Below, piece by piece: positions 57,952 to 64,000 of a stretch of DNA of 64,000 nt; position 1 is the first letter of the stretch, and every line of letters begins with the position of its first letter. The notes below the pieces were generated by a model. The model made no database searches, was not told the origin of the DNA, and saw nothing but the letters and a program-made list of their open reading frames with translations. The stretch lies in the NCBI RefSeq assembly GCF_037996825.1, contig NZ_JBBNAC010000001.1, positions 372,001 to 436,000 on the forward strand. The letters are read 5' to 3'. The stretch comes from Bdellovibrio sp. BCCA. GTDB taxonomy: Bacteria > Bdellovibrionota > Bdellovibrionia > Bdellovibrionales > Bdellovibrionaceae. The position numbers were made by a program, and so were the translations under genes.

Positions 57952-60630
57952 TTATTGGAAACGAGTCAAAGCATCACGCAAAGACTCCAGTTGGATCTTG
58001 GACTGAGCTAACAAAGCCTTATCCGCTGCTACAACTTCTTCGTCGGCATTCGCAATAAACTTCTCGTTTGAAAGTTTACCAGAAAGCATAGTGATGTCTT
58101 TTTGAAGTTTTTCGATCAACTTGTTGATGCGTTTTACTTCTTCATCAAAATCGACCAAGCCTTCAAGCGGGATGATCACTTTCACATTCGTGTCTTTCAC
58201 CACAACCGGAGCGACAGCGCACTTCATCAGGTTGCCTTCTTCTCCGATTTCAAGATTCTCAACACGTCCCATTGTCAAAATAGCCGTGCGGTTGTTGCCC
58301 AAGATTTTTTGAACTTGGTCATTTGTCACACCCAAACGCACGTTGATTTTTACAGCCGGGCTGATGCGGTTTTCACCACGAATGTTACGAATCGCCGTGA
58401 TCACTTCCTTCACGATATCGATTTCAAGAGCCGCTTGAGCAGAGCCCAGGCTTAGGAATTCTTTATCGTTACGTGTATTCGGGAACTGGTCCACGATACA
58501 AGCCGTGCCTTTGATCGGAAGCTTTTGGTAAATCTCTTCTGAAATAAACGGAGCAAATGGATGCAACAAGCGCATCATGCGATTCAAAACTTGCGCAATC
58601 ACAAGTTGAGTCGCTTGTTTTTCTTCCATGTTGTTGCCGTTCATGATTGGTTTTGTAAATTCAATGTACCAATCGCAGAACTGATTCCAAATAAATTGGT
58701 AAAGAGCATTGGCAGCGTCAGAGAATCTTTCGCCTTCCATTGCTTCTTCCACTTCTTTTGTGACCTCTGCCAACTTTGTGATGATCCATTGGTCAAACAC
58801 ACTGATTTGGCCTTTGTTTGGAAGGGCTTTCACACCTTCCGCAGGCACTTTGAAGTCAGCAAGATTTGAAAGCGCGAAACGAGCCGCATTCCAGATCTTG
58901 TTCATAAAGTTTCTGTAGCCTTCAAGACGTTGTTCACTGAATTTAAAATCTTTTCCAGAGTACAAGTGAGCCGCGAATGTAAAGCGCAAAGCATCTGCTC
59001 CGTACTTTTCAATCATCTCAACCGGATCGACAGAGTTGCCCAAAGACTTAGACATCTTGCGACCTTGAGAGTCACGCACCAGACCGTGGATGTAAACTGT
59101 GCGGAACGGAACATCACGTTTGAACTCAAGACCCATCATGATCATACGAGCCACCCAGAAGAAGATGATATCGTGACCAGTCACCAAGTAACTTGTTGGG
59201 TAGAATGTTTTCAGAGTTTCAGTCTCTGTCGGCCAACCCATTGTTGAGAACGGCCAAAGAGCCGAACTAAACCATGTATCCAAAACGTCTTCGTCTTGAG
59301 TCAGTTTCGTGTTTCCGCATTTTTCACAAGCGGTCACATCTGTTTCGCTCACGTTTTGGTGATGGCAGTTCGTGCAATACCAAACCGGAATGCGGTGACC
59401 CCACCACAATTGACGAGAAATACACCAGTCTTCGATGTTGTTCAGCCAGTGCAAGTATACTTTTGTCCAAGATTCCGGTTCAAAACGAATTGTGCCGCTT
59501 TCAACAACGCGTTTTGCGGGCGTTGCAAGCTGCTCCATTTTTACAAACCACTGCTCAGACAAGAAAGGCTCAACAACTGCGCCCGAACGAGAGCAGTGAC
59601 CTACTGAGTGAACATAAGGTTCTTCTTTTTCAAGAAGGTTTTGTGCTTTTAAATCTTCCAACACGCGCTTACGAGCTTCTTGAACTTTCAAGCCTTGGTA
59701 AGGACCTGCGTTTTCGTTCATCTCTGCTTTTTTTGTCAGAATGTTGATGAACTCCAAGTGATGAGTTTTACCGATTTTATAATCGTTAAAGTCATGCGCC
59801 GGAGTGATTTTCACAACGCCCGAACCGAAAGCCTTATCAACGTAAGTGTCTGCGATGATTTTTATCTTTCTGTTGATCAAAGGAACGATCACGTTTTTGC
59901 CGATCAAATGTTTATAGCGTTCATCATCTGGATTTACGCAAAGAGCGGTATCGCCCAGCATTGTTTCAGGACGAGTTGTTGCGACAATCAAGAAACCAGA
60001 ACCATCTTCAAGTGGATACTTGATGTGATAAAGGGAACCCTTGATTTGTTTGTGTTCAACTTCCAAATCGGAAATCGCTGTCTCAAGAGGGCCTGACCAG
60101 TTCACCAGGCGTTGACCACGGTAGATCAAACCTTTTTTGTGAAGGCTCACGAAAACTTTGCGAACGGCTTTAGAAACGCCTTCATCCAATGTGAAAACGG
60201 CGCGTTCCCAATCGCAAGAGTCACCAAGACGGCGCATTTGTGAATAAATACGATCGCCATATTGATGTTTCCACTCCCACACTTTGCCTACGAATTTTTC
60301 ACGGCCTAATTCATGACGAGTGATATTTTCTTTTTTAAGTTCTCTTTCAACAACCGATTGAGTTGCGATGCCCGCGTGATCCGTTCCTGGCAACCACATT
60401 GTGTTGTAACCATTCATGCGCTTCCAACGAATGAGCATGTCTTGAATCGTGTGATCCAAAGCGTGACCCATGTGCAAGAAACCTGTGACGTTCGGTGGAG
60501 GAAGGATGATTGAAAACGGAGGTTTTGTGGACTGATCTTGTGCTTTGAAGTATCCAGCATTCTCCCACCATTGATAGGTACGAGTTTCCACGTCTGCGGG
60601 ATTGTAACGATCGGATAATTGTTCTGACAT
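57952..60630 (-). CDS. valS: Valyl-tRNA synthetase
   Basis: An 892-residue class I aminoacyl-tRNA synthetase that charges tRNA-Val. The HIGH-type motif is PPPNVTGFLHMGHALD (about residues 44-59), the editing (CP1) domain includes ATTRPETMLGDTA (about 220), and KMSKSLGNSVDP is near 540. A zinc-ribbon-like CTNC...CEKCG lies near 425. The anticodon-binding domain follows with WNQFCDWYIEFTKP, and a C-terminal coiled coil closes the protein (VKRINKLIEKLQKDI, about 835). Length and motif order are normal. A 132-bp inverted-repeat element lies about 110 bp upstream. Confidence 0.97.
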   Translation of the reverse strand: MSEQLSDRYNPADVETRTYQWWENAGYFKAQDQSTKPPFSIILPPPNVTGFLHMGHALDHTIQDMLIRWKRMNGYNTMWLPGTDHAGIATQSVVERELKKENITRHELGREKFVGKVWEWKHQYGDRIYSQMRRLGDSCDWERAVFTLDEGVSKAVRKVFVSLHKKGLIYRGQRLVNWSGPLETAISDLEVEHKQIKGSLYHIKYPLEDGSGFLIVATTRPETMLGDTALCVNPDDERYKHLIGKNVIVPLINRKIKIIADTYVDKAFGSGVVKITPAHDFNDYKIGKTHHLEFINILTKKAEMNENAGPYQGLKVQEARKRVLEDLKAQNLLEKEEPYVHSVGHCSRSGAVVEPFLSEQWFVKMEQLATPAKRVVESGTIRFEPESWTKVYLHWLNNIEDWCISRQLWWGHRIPVWYCTNCHHQNVSETDVTACEKCGNTKLTQDEDVLDTWFSSALWPFSTMGWPTETETLKTFYPTSYLVTGHDIIFFWVARMIMMGLEFKRDVPFRTVYIHGLVRDSQGRKMSKSLGNSVDPVEMIEKYGADALRFTFAAHLYSGKDFKFSEQRLEGYRNFMNKIWNAARFALSNLADFKVPAEGVKALPNKGQISVFDQWIITKLAEVTKEVEEAMEGERFSDAANALYQFIWNQFCDWYIEFTKPIMNGNNMEEKQATQLVIAQVLNRMMRLLHPFAPFISEEIYQKLPIKGTACIVDQFPNTRNDKEFLSLGSAQAALEIDIVKEVITAIRNIRGENRISPAVKINVRLGVTNDQVQKILGNNRTAILTMGRVENLEIGEEGNLMKCAVAPVVVKDTNVKVIIPLEGLVDFDEEVKRINKLIEKLQKDITMLSGKLSNEKFIANADEEVVAADKALLAQSKIQLESLRDALTRFQ

Positions 60631-60738
60631 TTGAAGACCTCTAACTCATTTAAGAACACGAAATACTGGGACTTTTAAACCCTTTGAGAGTAACAAACTT
60701 GAGGCTTGTTTTGTAGGCTTAATGCGGGGGTAAGACCC

Positions 60739-60870
60739 ATAAAATCCCGTCTGAGTTTTAAACCCAGACCTCGTCCGCTCGGACAGTCCTCGCAGACGCC
60801 GTCCCGTTGGGACTGGCTGCTGTGGAACTCGCTCCCGCGGCCCGGGTTTAAAACTCAAACGGGATTTTAT
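60739..60870 (-). ncRNA. Large structured inverted-repeat element upstream of valS
   Basis: Two 27-bp arms (60739-60765 and 60844-60870) are complementary except at one position, which is a G-U wobble when read on the minus strand. That favours an RNA on the valS strand. The 78-bp interior is GC-rich and has its own stems: GTCC-GAGC-GGAC, GTCCC-AAC-GGGAC and CCCGGG/CCGCGG-type pairing. It could be a 5'-UTR regulator of valS, a separate RNA, or a dispersed palindromic repeat. It is GC-richer than its surroundings. Confidence 0.55.
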
Positions 60871-61050
60871 TGGTTTCCTCGATAAATTCAAAAACTGCAG
60901 TTGTTGCATGGTTTAATAACTGAAGCATTGCGGCGATCTTAGTGGAGACGCGGCATAAATTCAGATTTTAAAAGCTTACGTTATCGTTCCCAAGACTGAT
61001 GGATGGATGATTTTAACTCCGCTCAAAGAAGAGAGTGGTTTCAAAAATGC

Positions 61051-61116
61051 AAAAGCGAATCAGGCCTTTGCCAGACTCGCTTTTGGTGGATCTCCTGTCC
61101 GAAAACTTACAGGAGG
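61051..61116 (+). promoter_or_regulatory. Two-hairpin leader that masks the ribosome site of a 30-codon ORF
   Basis: Stem 1 is AAAAGCGA (61051-61058) with TCGCTTTT (61077-61084), enclosing GGC-CTTT-GCC. Stem 2 is CTCCTGT (61092-61098) with ACAGGAG (61109-61115). The second strand of stem 2 contains the AGGAGG ribosome site of the ORF at 61123. This is the layout of a translational switch or an attenuated leader, but no known riboswitch class was recognised. Confidence 0.5.
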
Positions 61117-61122
61117 TGTCCG

Positions 61123-61215
61123 ATGCGTAAAACAACCTACTTACGTATTCGACGCGTTTTGAAGATTACTAAAGGGTTTTTGATTATTTCGACTATTGTC
61201 GAGTCTTGGAAATAA
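61123..61215 (+). CDS. Small cationic, membrane-active-looking 30-residue peptide
   Basis: A 30-codon ORF with a very strong ribosome site (ACAGGAGGTG, six to seven bases before the ATG). The peptide begins MRKTTYLRIRRVLKITK and ends GFLIISTIVESWK. It has eight basic residues against one acidic, and a hydrophobic C-terminal half, resembling type I toxin peptides or short membrane proteins. It is followed directly by a strong terminator, so the transcription unit is only about 200 bp. The ribosome site is buried in a hairpin. No homologue is recognised; coding status rests on the ribosome site and the compact unit. Confidence 0.5.
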   Translation: MRKTTYLRIRRVLKITKGFLIISTIVESWK

Positions 61216-61246
61216 AAAAAGGGAGATTTGTTGATCTCCCTTTTTT
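61215..61246. terminator. Rho-independent terminator, usable on both strands
   Basis: GGGAGAT (61221-61227) pairs with ATCTCCC (61234-61240) around TTGTTG, with AAAAAA before and TTTTTT after. It ends the 30-codon unit and the converging outer-membrane protein gene. Confidence 0.92.
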
Positions 61247-61262
61247 GCTTTTATTAATCAGC

Positions 61263-62300
61263 TTACTTCAAGAAATCTGCTAGCAAGCGGGCGCCTACTA
61301 CGAATTCGTCTCTGACTGTTTTGTCGGCTACACCATCAAGATCGCCTGTTGTGTTGTTGTAGGCGAAGTGGTAGCGGAAGTTTGTGTCAGTGTATGGTTT
61401 GTATTCAGCAACTACACCGTAAGCGATGTATTTGTTTGTTCTGTCAGTGACGCCGCCGATTTTTTCTTCTGTTGAGATCACTTCAAGGCGTGGTGTCCAT
61501 TGTTCCCAACCTGTGTAAGCCAATTTTCCTACGAATGAAGATTCAGAATCTTTGAAACCTGTTGCGTCGGCTTTGAATTCGCCCATCAAGTAGTCAAGTG
61601 ATGCAGAGATCGGGCTTGAGTTCCACATAACACCCGCTGCGATGAATTGGTGTTTGTCGTCTTTCGCCGGGCCGGCAAGAGTGTGATAGCTCAAGTTGAA
61701 GTTCAAGGCTTTTTCTAGGAAAGCGCCTCTCCAGATCACGCCCCACATGCTTGAGTTTTGTGATGCTGTTGGACCTGCTTTTGTGTCAGGTTCGTTCGTT
61801 GCCAGAACATGGATTTGTTGGCCGTCGAAAGAGAAAGTTCCCTTCACGCCAGTCATATAAAGAAGATCTTTTGTGCCAAGAAGAGTCGTAGAAGCTCCTG
61901 TTGGAGTGTAGAACGGAGAAGTTAAGTACAAATCAGCGCCGCTTGTAGCGCCTTCGAAGCCGCCGAATTCAGTGTTGAATTTACCAGCTGTCAAAGTGAA
62001 AAGATCAGACATCTTATGTGACAAGTACGCGTACTCAACAGCTGTTTGAGAAGCATCAACACCGCGAGTGGCGTCTTTGTTGAATGCTAAGCGCACGCGG
62101 AAAGTAAGATCTTCAAGAGCTTTACCTTGGTAATCAAGACGACCCGTTTTGAAATAAAACTTCGTCTGATCTGTCGATCCCGGAGTGTCTTTAAATGTTG
62201 TGGAGTTATAGTCTGCACGCATGTCCAGACTCAAAGAGCCCGCGTGTGCCGCTGTTGTCATGGCTGTCATCGCCAACGTTGCAATCAAAAACTTTTTCAT
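61263..62300 (-). CDS. Outer-membrane barrel protein, paralogue of the 40884 gene
   Basis: A 345-residue outer-membrane protein. The start is set at the ATG with AAGGA before it, 14 codons inside the longest frame, giving the signal peptide KKFLIATLAMTAMTTAAHA. The barrel is Thr/Gly/Asp-rich with strands such as LSLDMRADYNST, KFYFKTGRLDYQG, LNFNLSYHTLAG and ISASLDYLMGEF. It resembles the barrel at 40884 in length, in the LTAGKFNTEFGG versus FTAGKLQVNVGG strand, and near the C-terminus (NFRYHFAYN). Codon use is again restricted, suggesting strong expression. It ends in LADFLK. Confidence 0.82.
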   Translation of the reverse strand: MKKFLIATLAMTAMTTAAHAGSLSLDMRADYNSTTFKDTPGSTDQTKFYFKTGRLDYQGKALEDLTFRVRLAFNKDATRGVDASQTAVEYAYLSHKMSDLFTLTAGKFNTEFGGFEGATSGADLYLTSPFYTPTGASTTLLGTKDLLYMTGVKGTFSFDGQQIHVLATNEPDTKAGPTASQNSSMWGVIWRGAFLEKALNFNLSYHTLAGPAKDDKHQFIAAGVMWNSSPISASLDYLMGEFKADATGFKDSESSFVGKLAYTGWEQWTPRLEVISTEEKIGGVTDRTNKYIAYGVVAEYKPYTDTNFRYHFAYNNTTGDLDGVADKTVRDEFVVGARLLADFLK

Positions 62301-62402
62301 TGGTACATCCTTGTTTAAAGTTTTAGGTTTTCGAATGTACATAGTATGTTACAAACAACGGCTGCCGCCAAGGACGCTTTAATTTATTTTGTCAGTTGGC
62401 TT

Positions 62403-62744
62403 TTAGTTTTGGTTGCGCTCTTCAGAAATTCCGACAAAACCATTTTTAACATAAAACGCGTTTGTGAAACCGACCTTCTCAAGTTCTGCAACCACGGTGG
62501 GGCTTTTGTCACCTTTTTGATCTAAAACGACGATACCAAAGTGTGCGGGCAGTTTTTTATCTTGAATAAGCTTCAACGCTTCTTCTTTGGATGTACATGA
62601 AATTGTTGCGTTTTGAATGTGCATTTGTACGACACTGTCGTACCACGGCTTCAAATTCACTTCTTCAAGCATTACCAAAAGAAGCGGCACTCGGTTGCGC
62701 AGCAAATTGTCGAATTGAAAAAAGCCGATGCTGTTAAATTCCAT
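62403..62744 (-). CDS. Rhodanese-like protein lacking the catalytic cysteine
   Basis: A 113-residue cytoplasmic protein. The start is set at the ATG four codons after the upstream stop region; a TTG two codons earlier is less likely. The C-terminal half reads GIVVLDQKGDKSPTVVAELEKVGFTNAFYVKNGF in pieces, which follows the rhodanese pattern (VVxCxxGxRSxxxAxxLxxxGFxNVxxLxGG), but the active-site cysteine position holds aspartate (VLDQKG). Two other elements, RVPLLLVM and ALKLIQDKKLPAH, fit the preceding strand and helix. It should not transfer sulfur. It begins next to the stop codon of the MFS gene, so they are probably co-transcribed. Confidence 0.65.
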   Translation of the reverse strand: MEFNSIGFFQFDNLLRNRVPLLLVMLEEVNLKPWYDSVVQMHIQNATISCTSKEEALKLIQDKKLPAHFGIVVLDQKGDKSPTVVAELEKVGFTNAFYVKNGFVGISEERNQN

Positions 62745-62746
62745 GA

Positions 62747-63964
62747 TCAACCTACGCGCCCGTGTTCGGGAATAAATTTATAAATTATCAAAGCAATACC
62801 TAATCCCACAAACGCCAACAGTCCTGAGGCCCAAAACGGAGCTGTGATGGCCACGGCTCCATACAAAGCTCCACCCATGGCGGGGCCGATGATGCGCCCA
62901 AGTGAAGCCATGCTTTGAGTGACTCCTAGGGTAACGCCTTGTTCTTTGGAATCTGTGAGCAAGCTGATACTTCCTAAGATGGAAGGATTCGAAAGTCCAT
63001 TCCCAAGTGAAAGAAGTGTCATTGCGATGGCCATGGCAGAAATGCTTCCAGAGATGGCAATGCTCGTGAGGCCGAGGGCAAACAAGGTTAATCCCAAACC
63101 CAACACTTTGCGCTCGCCCCATTTAGGTAAAAGACGGCGCACTAAAAAACCTTGTGTGAAAACAATGATCACACCGATGTAAGCAAAACCGAAGCTCACT
63201 TGTTTTACGTCCCACTGAAATTTTTCGCCCATGAACAGAATCAATGTCGCTTCCATCGACGACATCGCTAAAGAGCACAAAAGAAAAACTGTCATCAAAG
63301 GGCCCACAGTTTTCACGTTTAAATAGTGCCACATCACAGAGAATCTTTTTTTCTTCTCCGCAGATTCACTTTTTTCGCTTAAGGATTCAGTGAGGAACTT
63401 GATTCCAAAAAGGAAATTTGCAAAACACAAAACGGACACCCAATATGCTGAAAATGAAGTGTCGAAGTGAGGTGCTGGATTGATATGGTGGCCCCAAACG
63501 GCTAAGCCTCCGCCTAACGCAGGACCGACAACGAATCCTAAGCCGAAGGCGGCACCAATCAAAGCCATGCCTTTGGAGCGTTCGTGTTTTGGTGTGATGT
63601 CAGAAATATAAGCCGAGGCGGTGGAGAGACTCGCTCCAAAAAATCCGGCAAGGATGCGTGCAATAAAAAGCCACTCTAAAGAGCGGGCCCACGCAAAAAG
63701 AATGTACGAGAGGCCCTCACCGAAAAGGCAGAAAAGCAAAATAGGTCGGCGTCCTAAGCGATCGCTGAGGCGACCCCAGAATGGAGAAAATAAAAACTGC
63801 ATCAGCGAGTAAACAGAGAGAAGAAGCCCCGTTTGCAAAGCTGTTGCGCCAAAGTTGCGACTTAAGATGGGAATGATGGGAATGACTACACCAAAGCCCA
63901 CTAAATAAAGGAAAACGGTGAAAAAGATGATAGCAAGCCGTGATTTGTTTGATGTCGACGTCAT
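62747..63964 (-). CDS. MFS transporter, DHA1 (TetA-like) drug/metabolite exporter
   Basis: A 405-residue 12-helix major facilitator. Motif A is FWGRLSDRLGRRPILL (about residues 62-77), motif C-like GFVVGPALGGGLAVWG lies near 145, and the N-terminus has GFGVVIPIIPILSRNFG, typical of DHA1 proton antiporters. The central loop carries EKSESAEKKKRF. The gene appears complete, beginning 36 bp before the window end. There is no strong ribosome site. A divergent rhodanese-like gene follows immediately downstream in the same unit. The substrate is unknown. Confidence 0.9.
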   Translation of the reverse strand: MTSTSNKSRLAIIFFTVFLYLVGFGVVIPIIPILSRNFGATALQTGLLLSVYSLMQFLFSPFWGRLSDRLGRRPILLFCLFGEGLSYILFAWARSLEWLFIARILAGFFGASLSTASAYISDITPKHERSKGMALIGAAFGLGFVVGPALGGGLAVWGHHINPAPHFDTSFSAYWVSVLCFANFLFGIKFLTESLSEKSESAEKKKRFSVMWHYLNVKTVGPLMTVFLLCSLAMSSMEATLILFMGEKFQWDVKQVSFGFAYIGVIIVFTQGFLVRRLLPKWGERKVLGLGLTLFALGLTSIAISGSISAMAIAMTLLSLGNGLSNPSILGSISLLTDSKEQGVTLGVTQSMASLGRIIGPAMGGALYGAVAITAPFWASGLLAFVGLGIALIIYKFIPEHGRVG

Positions 63965-64000
63965 AGGGTTGTTAATATTAGGAAGTTATGAAAATGGCAA

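Noticed and set aside
60646-60909. 87-codon frame on the minus strand through the inverted-repeat element
   Set aside because: The reading simply passes through the palindrome (Arg/Pro-rich text from GC-rich DNA), with no ribosome site and no domain.
1-64000. tRNA genes and CRISPR arrays
   Set aside because: I looked for tRNA-like T-loops and regularly spaced repeats while reading and saw none, but no tRNA or CRISPR search tool was available.

Overview
The window looks like a chromosomal segment of a Bdellovibrio-type predatory bacterium (Bdellovibrionota), probably close to B. bacteriovorus. The evidence is: an imuA-imuB-dnaE2 mutagenesis cassette preceded by a TTAC-N3-GTAA box (the LexA motif I recall for B. 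bacteriovorus); a TIGR02147-type regulator; two short flagellins with long leaders; paralogous Bdellovibrio-style outer-membrane barrels; and many small secreted proteins without recognisable domains. Strand use is mixed, genes are dense, and I saw no rRNA, tRNA, prophage or CRISPR array.

Layout. 1-7.6 kb: an O-methyltransferase, a periplasmic binding-protein-like gene, an unknown gene and the SOS mutagenesis cassette. 7.7-12.1 kb: unknown cytoplasmic and secreted proteins (one with a possible caspase-like His/Cys pair), the TIGR02147 regulator paired with a secreted protein, then a methyltransferase and an alpha/beta hydrolase downstream of a large pyruvate-dehydrogenase-E1-like gene (12.2-15.0 kb). 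15.3-24.8 kb: secreted proteins, two stand-alone receiver proteins, a VOC protein, a TonB-like protein, a PP2C phosphatase, an M23 peptidase, a short-repeat protein and a 733-residue secreted protein. 24.8-29.8 kb: thiolase, a degenerate SDR protein, an HD phosphohydrolase, and a RAYT transposase gene bracketed by inverted REP-like repeats. 30-32.2 kb: two flagellins. 32.4-42 kb: small secreted and monoheme proteins, a LysR regulator, an ABC1/UbiB kinase overlapping rnr, and two outer-membrane barrels. 42-43.3 kb: two adjacent toxin-antitoxin modules, hicAB and brnTA. 43.5-50.2 kb: a small secreted protein, a DMT exporter, and an S1/P1 nuclease gene directly behind a complete nucleoside-type ABC importer. 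50.4-64 kb: a Crp/Fnr regulator, secreted proteins including a subtilase and a tyrosine-rich protein, trmO, a 2OG-Fe(II) oxygenase, valS with a large structured element upstream, a 30-codon ORF behind a hairpin that masks its ribosome site, a further outer-membrane barrel, and an MFS exporter.

Functional links. ImuA, ImuB and DnaE2 would act together in damage-induced translesion synthesis. The nuclease and the four-gene ABC importer together suggest scavenging of nucleic acids as nucleosides, which suits growth inside prey. The most unusual signals are the RAYT/REP family (three good copies and one relic), the 132-bp inverted-repeat element upstream of valS, the 30-codon ORF with its SD-masking leader, and a HicA that appears to lack the part of the fold carrying its usual histidine.

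Start codons were moved from the longest ORF wherever a good Shine-Dalgarno sequence argued for it; each case is stated in its entry.
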